NCBI GenBank assembly: GCA_046728155.1
Contig: JBKPDY010000076.1
Coordinates: forward strand, 1 to 27,132
Direction of reading: 5' to 3'
From: CAWDLX01 sp046728155
GTDB taxonomy: Bacteria; Actinomycetota; Actinomycetes; Mycobacteriales; Micromonosporaceae
DNA length: 27,132 bases
Shown here: positions 22,901-27,132 of the stretch, piece after piece
Layout: each line of letters starts with the position of its first letter
Position numbering within the stretch: the first letter of the stretch is position 1
Notes under the pieces: generated by a model
Seen by the model: only the letters and a program-made list of their open reading frames with translations
What the model was told of the DNA's origin: nothing
The model's database searches: none
Program-made: the position numbers and the translations under genes

Positions 22901-23868
22901 ACGACGGCCGGACCGTGGCCGAGGGCAAGGACCTCGCATCGCTACGTCGAGAGTTGGCGCCGAACACCCGCGAGGCGGTGGCCGAAGCGGCGGAGGGCGT
23001 CGAGCGCGACGGGCTCACGGCGTGGACGCCGGGTACCCTCGCCCGCGTCGTCGAACGCCGCCGGGCCGGGTACGCCGTGAAGGCATATCCGGCGCTCGTC
23101 GACGAGACCGACTCGGTCGCGGTCCGGGTCTTCGAGACCGAGGTGGATCAGGCCCGCTCGATGTGGGCCGGGACCCGGCGCCTGCTTCAACTCGAGGTGC
23201 CAACGCCAATTCCGTTGCTCGCCAAGCGGTTGAGCAACCAGGTCAAGCTCGGCCTCACCCGATGGCCGTACGGAAGCGTGCCTGACCTGCTGGAGGACTG
23301 CGTCCGCGCGGCGATCGATGCCATCATCGCCCGCGAGGGCGGACCGACTTTCGACGACGCGGCGTACCAGCACCTGCGAGAGGTCACCCGGGCCGATCTG
23401 GCGGCCGTCACCGTGGCGACCGTGACCGCCGTGGAAAGGGTGGTTGCCGCGGCGCAGGACGTCCGCGCCCACCTAGCCCGGCCGGTGCCGCCGACCCTGG
23501 CATTGTCCATTGAGGACATGCGCGCTCAGCTGGTCGCGTTGATCCAGCCCGGCTTCGTCACCGCCGCCGGCCTAGCCCATCTGAGTGACCTGCCCCGGTA
23601 CCTGCGCGGCATCGAGCTCCGCCTGGAGCGGCTGCCGAGTAACGCGGCCCGTGACCGCGACTGGACGCAGCGCGTGGCGTCCGTACGCGCCGAGTACGAG
23701 GCGCTGCTCGCCGACCTGGCGGCCGGACGCCGCGAAGACCGCGATGTCCGCGAGATCCGCTGGATGATCGAGGAACTGCGGATCAGCTACTTCGCCCAGG
23801 AGTTACGCACGCCGTACCCGATCTCCGACGTACGGATCTACCGCGTCCTCGATGGTCTCGTGAGGTGA
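19972..23868 (+). CDS. hrpA: ATP-dependent RNA helicase HrpA (DEAH box)
   Basis: A 1298-residue DEAH/RHA helicase, the same size as E. coli HrpA (about 1300). Motifs are in order: I GETGSGKTT (94-102), Ia TQPRRIAARS, II DEAHERS (191-197), III SAT in VITSATIDPQRF, V ATNVAETSLTVPGIRYVIDPG, and VI QRKGRCGR. A helicase-associated domain, an OB-fold region and the long HrpA-specific C-terminal half (DUF3418) follow. It unwinds structured RNA; in E. coli it is linked to fimbrial mRNA processing and rescue of stalled or collided ribosomes. ATG 19972 matches family starts. A TATCCT box lies 10 nt before it, so the leader may be very short. The open frame upstream to 19822 passes through the 8-bp repeats and is rejected. 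Confidence 0.96.
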   Translation: MTTLDADLRARLAGLTLRDERRLARRLDGVPKIRDLAKRQAAYEDLSAQISTAHSRLASRVGPAVTYPEELPVSQRRDEIAAAIRDHQVVIVAGETGSGKTTQLPKICLELGRGVRGMIGHTQPRRIAARSVAERVAEELGVALGSVVGYQVRFTGRVGDATMVKLMTDGILLAETQRDPLLLGYDTLIIDEAHERSLNIDFILGYLKQLLPRRPDLKVVITSATIDPQRFAVHFGSSGVDAPVVEVSGRVYPVEVRYRPLIDLTEDTQEDVVRDQVQAICDAVGELVTEGTGDILVFLSGEREIRDTADALRRLNLRHTEILPLYARLSAAEQHRVFQLHTGRRIVLATNVAETSLTVPGIRYVIDPGTARISRYSQRLKVQRLPIEPISQASANQRKGRCGRTSDGICIRLYDEADFDARPEFTDPEILRTNLASVILQMTSLGLGDLAAFPFVEPPDRRSVADGVALLHELGALDDGRLTPLGRRLAQLPIDPRLGRMLLEAEDNGCVREVLVITAALSIQDPRERPLDRQQAADEKHARFRDPDSDFVAFLNLWRYLQEQQQALSSNQFRKLCRSDFLNYLRVREWQDLESQLRQVVRGLGVVLNDEPAPPQRVHMALLAGLLSHIGVKDVVADRDRPDYLGARGARFSIFPGSTLFRRNPRWVMAAELVETSRLWARVVAKIEPHWAERIAGHLVKRSYSEPRWERDQGSVVASEKVTLYGLPLVTGRTVQYGRIDPVLARELFIRHALVEGDWSTRHPFFHENRQLLEEVEALEARARRRDILVDDEVLFTFYDDRIGAEVVSARHFDSWWKRIRRTEPNLLSFTTAMLVNERAAGVDKAHYPDTWHQGDLAFPLTYQFEPGIDGDGATVHIPLALLGQLTADGFDWQIPGLREELVTALIRSLPKAVRRNFVPVPDHARAFLDSTKPGERGLLDALEAHLRRNTGVVISHRDWDLEKVPEHLKITFRVEDDGRTVAEGKDLASLRRELAPNTREAVAEAAEGVERDGLTAWTPGTLARVVERRRAGYAVKAYPALVDETDSVAVRVFETEVDQARSMWAGTRRLLQLEVPTPIPLLAKRLSNQVKLGLTRWPYGSVPDLLEDCVRAAIDAIIAREGGPTFDDAAYQHLREVTRADLAAVTVATVTAVERVVAAAQDVRAHLARPVPPTLALSIEDMRAQLVALIQPGFVTAAGLAHLSDLPRYLRGIELRLERLPSNAARDRDWTQRVASVRAEYEALLADLAAGRREDRDVREIRWMIEELRISYFAQELRTPYPISDVRIYRVLDGLVR

Positions 23869-23878
23869 TCGAGCTGGC

Positions 23879-24526
23879 CTAGGCCGCGGTGGGCTTGTCC
23901 GCCGGGCCGAGGATCTCGTCGATGAGCCCGTACTCGCGGGCCTGCTCGGCCGTGAGGACCCGCCCGGCGTTGAGGTCGTCCTCGATGCGGCTGCGCGGTT
24001 GGCCGGTGACATCCACCAGGCGCAGTGCCATCTCCTCCAGCTCCCGCAGGTACTGTCCGGCGGCGGCGGTGACCTCGTCGGCGGTTCCGGCAACGGTGGC
24101 GACGCGTGGCTCGGCAAGGCGGATCCGGGCATGTCTGAAGGCGAGCCTGCGCTTGGCCGCGGCGAGAATGGCGACCGCGGCGCCGCCGACCTCCGAGGTC
24201 ACGACCGCGTGCACCGGTGCGCGCAACGTGTCGATGGCGTCCACGATCGCGAAGGCGGCGGCCAGCTCGCCATCGTGAGCGGACATGTGCAGCTGCACCG
24301 TCTCCGTCCCCATGGTGTCCAGTGTCAACAGGGCCGCCGCGACCTGACTCGCCGTCGAACCGTCCAGGGGTCCCCGCAGGACGACGATCCGCCGGTCGAA
24401 AAGCCGCTCGTCGAGCCACGCGGAGAGTCGCTCGCCATGACCCGGACCGGCCGGCTGACCGGATGGCACGTGCCACGGATCCGGCCGGTATGGAAAGGGC
24501 TCACGGCGCAGATGTATGGCAGCCAC
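23879..24526 (-). CDS. ClpP-like protein without catalytic residues (pseudoprotease)
   Basis: A roughly 215-residue protein with the ClpP fold: LSAWLDERLFDRRIVVLRGPLD at the start of the domain, VQLHMSAHDGELAAAFAIVDAI, and EYGLIDEILGPAD at the end. Compared with ClpP, the catalytic Ser position reads GGAAVAI (Val118), the His position RIRLAEP (Ala138) and the Asp position NAGRVLTAEQA (Gly188). All three residues are therefore missing, so it should not cleave peptides. It may assemble with active ClpP subunits as ClpR does in plastids and cyanobacteria, or have another role. GTG 24526 follows a TACGGT box by 6 nt, suggesting a leaderless start; ATG 24583 and GTG 24586 are longer options. It is convergent with hrpA (10-bp gap) and divergent from the phosphatase gene. 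Confidence 0.85.
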   Translation of the reverse strand: MAAIHLRREPFPYRPDPWHVPSGQPAGPGHGERLSAWLDERLFDRRIVVLRGPLDGSTASQVAAALLTLDTMGTETVQLHMSAHDGELAAAFAIVDAIDTLRAPVHAVVTSEVGGAAVAILAAAKRRLAFRHARIRLAEPRVATVAGTADEVTAAAGQYLRELEEMALRLVDVTGQPRSRIEDDLNAGRVLTAEQAREYGLIDEILGPADKPTAA

Positions 24527-24532
24527 ACCGGT

Positions 24533-24538
24533 ACCGTA
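24533..24538 (-). promoter_or_regulatory. Probable -10 box, leaderless clpP-like gene
   Basis: TACGGT on the minus strand lies 6 nt before GTG 24526, the same hexamer and spacing as for the toxin gene. No Shine-Dalgarno sequence is present. If the true start is 24583, this box is fortuitous. Confidence 0.4.
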
Positions 24539-24643
24539 CCGCGCCGCCGGTCGGACTCCATACGCCGATAGCGAATCGAGCATCACGGCCGACCGTAGGG
24601 CCGGATGGCCGAGACCGTCAGGCAGGCGCGGCCAGCGCCCCGG

Positions 24644-24649
24644 CATACT
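24644..24649 (+). promoter_or_regulatory. Probable -10 box, leaderless phosphatase gene
   Basis: CATACT, one base from the ideal TATACT, lies 7 nt before GTG 24657, with no room for a ribosome binding site. This places transcription start at or next to the start codon. Confidence 0.5.
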
Positions 24650-24656
24650 GGCACCC

Positions 24657-25337
24657 GTGATCGAGCTCATCGCCGTACGGCACGGTCAGAGCACGGCCAA
24701 CGTGGCGTTCCCGCGGGCCGACGCCGCCGGCAGCGAGGAGTCCGGCCTGACGATGCCGGACGCGGAGGTACCGCTCACGCCGCTCGGTCGTGACGAGTCC
24801 GCGTGGCTCGCCCGCCGGCTGGCCACCCGAGAGCTCGACGCCATCGTCACGTCGCCGTACGCCCGCGCCATCCAAACGAGCGAGATCATCCTCACGGCAC
24901 GTTCCATTGAGGACAGACCGCCGCTGCGCGTGGACGAACGGTTGCGTGACCGCGAGTGGGGCGCATTGGAGATGATGACGCGGGCCGCCACCAAACGCCG
25001 TTACCCGCAGGAGTTGGAGCGCCGGGGGTGGATGGGCGACTTCCGGTACCGGCCGCCCGGCGGCGAATCGATGGCCGATGTCGCCTTAAGGATCCGCGGC
25101 TTTCTCGCTGACGCCCAGGGGCGCTACCCGGTCGGCCAACTCGTCATTGTCGGGCACGACGCCACGGTAGCCGTGCTGCGCTATGTTCTCGAGGAGCTCA
25201 CCGAAGACCAGATGTACGGGCTGGGACCGATCCGCAACGCTTCGGTCACCCGATGGGTCGACCGCGACGGCCGACTCGAACTGGCGGAGTTCAACGCGAC
25301 CGGCCACCTGCAGAAGTCGGCTCACGCGGAAAGATGA
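24657..25337 (+). CDS. Histidine phosphatase family protein
   Basis: A 226-residue member of the phosphoglycerate-mutase-like histidine phosphatase family. The phosphohistidine motif RHGQSTAN is at residues 8-15. The second conserved parts are TSPYARAIQTSEI, the catalytic acid region DERLRDREWG, and the late GHDATVAVLRYVL with the second histidine. The reaction is phosphate-ester hydrolysis on a small metabolite or protein; the substrate is unknown. GTG 24657 gives a start (IELIAVRHGQS) like homologues; the frame upstream to 24516 is antisense to the clpP-like gene and is not believed. Its 3' end overlaps the convergent thiamine-binding gene by 16 bp. Confidence 0.92.
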   Translation: MIELIAVRHGQSTANVAFPRADAAGSEESGLTMPDAEVPLTPLGRDESAWLARRLATRELDAIVTSPYARAIQTSEIILTARSIEDRPPLRVDERLRDREWGALEMMTRAATKRRYPQELERRGWMGDFRYRPPGGESMADVALRIRGFLADAQGRYPVGQLVIVGHDATVAVLRYVLEELTEDQMYGLGPIRNASVTRWVDRDGRLELAEFNATGHLQKSAHAER

Positions 25338-25615
25338 CGTTCGACGGACTCCACCTTGGCCGCCATCGCGTCCGTCACGCCGGGCCGGACGTCGGCCTTG
25401 AGCACCAGGCTCGCCCGGGGCGCCACCGCCAAGACAGCGTCCACGGCCCGTTTCACCACCTCCATGACCTCGTCCCATTCACCTTCGACGAGGGTGAACA
25501 TGGCGTCGGTCCGGTTCGGTAGCCCACTGGCGCGGACCACGCGGACCGCCTCGGTGACCGCGCCGCCGACGCTCTCGCCGACGCCGATCGGCGTGACGGA
25601 GAAGGCGATGATCAT
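25322..25615 (-). CDS. MTH1187/YkoF-type thiamine-binding protein (DUF77)
   Basis: A 97-residue ferredoxin-fold protein of the MTH1187 family. The start MIIAFSVTPIGVGESVGGAVTEAVRVVRASGL and the later FTLVEGEWDEVMEVVKRAVDAVLAVAPRASLVLKADVRPG are characteristic. Family members bind thiamine or HMP-like compounds in the cytosol, sometimes beside transport genes; no thiamine genes are seen here. TAGACT lies 6 nt before the ATG and no Shine-Dalgarno sequence is present, so the transcript is probably leaderless. It is divergent from the flavodoxin-like gene, with 50 bp between starts. Confidence 0.9.
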   Translation of the reverse strand: MIIAFSVTPIGVGESVGGAVTEAVRVVRASGLPNRTDAMFTLVEGEWDEVMEVVKRAVDAVLAVAPRASLVLKADVRPGVTDAMAAKVESVERHLSA

Positions 25616-25621
25616 TGTGGC

Positions 25622-25627
25622 AGTCTA
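25622..25627 (-). promoter_or_regulatory. Probable -10 box, leaderless thiamine-binding gene
   Basis: TAGACT on the minus strand fits TANNNT and ends 6 nt before ATG 25615. The short divergent gap leaves no space for a classical leader with a ribosome binding site. Confidence 0.55.
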
Positions 25628-25665
25628 CTAACGTCGGGGCCAGGACACTGAGGAGAACGCCGAAG

Positions 25666-26121
25666 ATGGCCAGGCTGCTCGTCGTGCACCACACCACGTC
25701 GCCGTCGCTGGAAGAGCTGCTCGAGGCGGTGCTGGCGGGGGCCCGTACCGACGAGATCGAGGGGGTCGAGGTAGAGGTCCGCCCGGCGCTGGCCGCGACC
25801 GCGAGCGATGTCCTCGGCGCGGACGGGTTCGTCCTCGGTACGTCGGCGAACCTGGGTTACATGTCGGGCGCGCTGAAACACTTCTTCGACACGATCTACT
25901 ACCCGTGCCGACTGGCGAAGGCGGGGTCACCGTACGGGTTGTACGTCCACGGCAACAGTGACACCTCGGGAGCGGTCCGGGGCGTCGAGTCGATCGTGAC
26001 CGGGCTCGGCTGGCAGCGGGTGCACGCTCCGGTGGTCGTCCTCGGCCGACCCGCCAAAGAGGACCGCGACGCCTGCTGGGACCTCGGCGCCACCATCGCC
26101 GCCGGCTTGTCCCAAGCGTAG
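25666..26121 (+). CDS. Flavodoxin-like NAD(P)H-dependent oxidoreductase family protein
   Basis: A 151-residue flavodoxin-fold protein. The first strand and loop ARLLVVHHTTSPSLEELLEAVLAGA bind the FMN phosphate. GFVLGTSANLGYMSGALKHFFDTIYYPCR is the typical second flavin loop, and GLYVHGNSDTSGAVRGVESIVTGLGW follows. It probably reduces quinones or another acceptor; the physiological partner is unknown. ATG 25666 is preceded by AGGAG at 10 nt. It ends 14 bp from the convergent paaK gene. No membrane segment or signal sequence is present. Confidence 0.88.
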   Translation: MARLLVVHHTTSPSLEELLEAVLAGARTDEIEGVEVEVRPALAATASDVLGADGFVLGTSANLGYMSGALKHFFDTIYYPCRLAKAGSPYGLYVHGNSDTSGAVRGVESIVTGLGWQRVHAPVVVLGRPAKEDRDACWDLGATIAAGLSQA

Positions 26122-26135
26122 GCCGAGGCCCAGAG

Positions 26136-27132
26136 TCAGCCCCGCTCGTCCACGATCCGCCTCATCTTGCCGACCGAGCGCTCCACCGAGTCCGGGGCCA
26201 GGACGGTCACCGCGACGGTGACGCCGATCGCCTGCTTCGCCCGCTCGGCCAGCGATGCCGCCAGGGCGGTGGCGTCCACATCGGAGAGTGGCGAGCGGGA
26301 CTCGACCCGTACCTCGAGCTCATCCAGGCGAGCAGGGCGGGTGAGGATGCACTGGAAGTGGGGCGCCAGGGTCGGGATGCCCAGAATCAGTTCCTCGATC
26401 TGGGTCGGGAACACGTTGACCCCGCGGATGATCATCATGTCGTCGCTGCGCCCGGTGACCTTCTCCATCCGGCGGAAACCCGGACGGGCCGTGCCCGGCA
26501 GGAGGCGGGTCAGGTCGCGGGTGCGGTAGCGGACAATCGGTAACGCCTGCTTGGTGAGCGAGGTGAAGACCAGTTCGCCCCGCTCGCCGTCCGACAGCAC
26601 CTCCCCGGTGGTCGGATCGACGACCTCGGGCAGGAAGTGGTCCTCCCAGATGTGCAGCCCGTCCTTGGTCTCCACGCACTCGTTCGCCACGCCCGGACCC
26701 ATCACCTCCGAGATGCCGTAGATGTCGACCGCGTGCATTCCCGTCCGGCGCTCGATCTCGGCCCGCATGTCGTCGGTCCACGGCTCGGCACCCAAGATGC
26801 CGACCTTGAGCGACGTGCTGGCCGGGTCGACTCCCTGCTTGCTCATCTCGTCCACAATGGTCAGCAGGTACGACGGCGTGCACATGATGACATCGGGCCG
26901 GAAGTCGAGGATCAGCTGAACCTGGCGCTCGGTCATTCCGCCCGACATGGGCACGACCGTGCAACCGAGCCGCTCGGCGCCGTAATGCGCCCCGAGGCCA
27001 CCAGTGAACAGACCGTAGCCGTACGCGACGTGCACCATCATGCCCGGCCGCCCGCCCGCGGCCCGGATCGATCGGGCCATCAGCTCGGACCAGGTGTCGA
27101 TGTCGTTGCGGGTGTAGCCGACGACGGTCGGC
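26136..27132 (-). CDS. paaK: Phenylacetate-CoA ligase, C-terminal three-quarters (cut by window edge)
   Basis: An adenylate-forming enzyme that activates phenylacetate (or a related aryl acid) with ATP and CoA, the first step of the phenylacetyl-CoA catabolic route. The 332 visible residues begin TVVGYTRNDIDTW, just after where the SSGTTGKP motif should stand, so about 100 N-terminal residues are outside the window. Visible motifs are YGISEVMGPGVANEC (A5 region), the acid of YRTRDLTRLL, GRSDDMMIIRGVNVFPTQIEE (hinge) and the catalytic Lys in SVGKMRRI near the end. The family is firm; phenylacetate specificity is the best guess. Together with pobA it points to aromatic-acid use. Convergent with the flavodoxin-like gene. 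Confidence 0.93.
   Translation of the reverse strand, partial: PTVVGYTRNDIDTWSELMARSIRAAGGRPGMMVHVAYGYGLFTGGLGAHYGAERLGCTVVPMSGGMTERQVQLILDFRPDVIMCTPSYLLTIVDEMSKQGVDPASTSLKVGILGAEPWTDDMRAEIERRTGMHAVDIYGISEVMGPGVANECVETKDGLHIWEDHFLPEVVDPTTGEVLSDGERGELVFTSLTKQALPIVRYRTRDLTRLLPGTARPGFRRMEKVTGRSDDMMIIRGVNVFPTQIEELILGIPTLAPHFQCILTRPARLDELEVRVESRSPLSDVDATALAASLAERAKQAIGVTVAVTVLAPDSVERSVGKMRRIVDERG

Overview
The window is high-GC DNA from an actinomycete. Gene content suggests Micromonosporaceae or a close relative: a DUF5703 micro-protein, an F420-dependent LLM oxidoreductase, a conservon, a DUF574 methyltransferase, a catalytically degenerate ClpP-like protein and abundant GC-rich intergenic repeats. 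The genus cannot be fixed from sequence alone. There are 24 convincing protein genes plus two small doubtful ones, and no RNA gene or insertion sequence was recognised.

Left part (1-7341, mostly minus strand): the N-terminal part of a STAND-type P-loop ATPase runs off the left edge. It lies downstream of an operon of an LLM flavin-dependent oxidoreductase and undecaprenyl-diphosphatase (uppP). A divergent DUF5703 gene follows. Next, all on the minus strand, come a two-component system (response regulator then histidine kinase, overlapping by 4 bp), an M20 metallopeptidase and an acidic uncharacterised protein.

Middle part (7342-11314): an exported LolA-like protein and an ABC-2 type exporter (ATPase plus permease) read divergently from the two-component system, which suggests one envelope-sensing and export module. 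The 370 bp between the LolA-like gene and the ABC ATPase is filled with repeats. Its 78-bp unit recurs almost unchanged between the M20 peptidase and the acidic-protein gene, and in both places it ends in the ribosome binding site of the next gene. A toxin-antitoxin-like pair follows, with a 19-bp palindromic operator over a probable leaderless promoter.

Right-middle part (11315-17266): a secreted lytic transglycosylase behind a structured leader; a conservon (kinase-like CvnA, DUF742 CvnC, GTPase-like CvnD) that lacks the usual roadblock gene CvnB; a DUF574 methyltransferase; a stretch with degenerate small ORFs; and a VOC/glyoxalase-fold protein.

Right part (17267-27132): 4-hydroxybenzoate 3-monooxygenase (pobA) behind three 37-bp tandem repeats; a four-helix membrane protein ending at a strong bidirectional terminator; a small membrane protein; the giant DEAH-box RNA helicase hrpA; a ClpP homologue lacking all three catalytic residues, divergent from a histidine phosphatase; an MTH1187-type thiamine-binding protein divergent from a flavodoxin-like reductase; and the C-terminal part of phenylacetate-CoA ligase (paaK) cut by the right edge. 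pobA and paaK indicate aromatic-acid catabolism. Several genes here appear to be leaderless, with a TANNNT-like -10 box 6-7 nt before the start codon.
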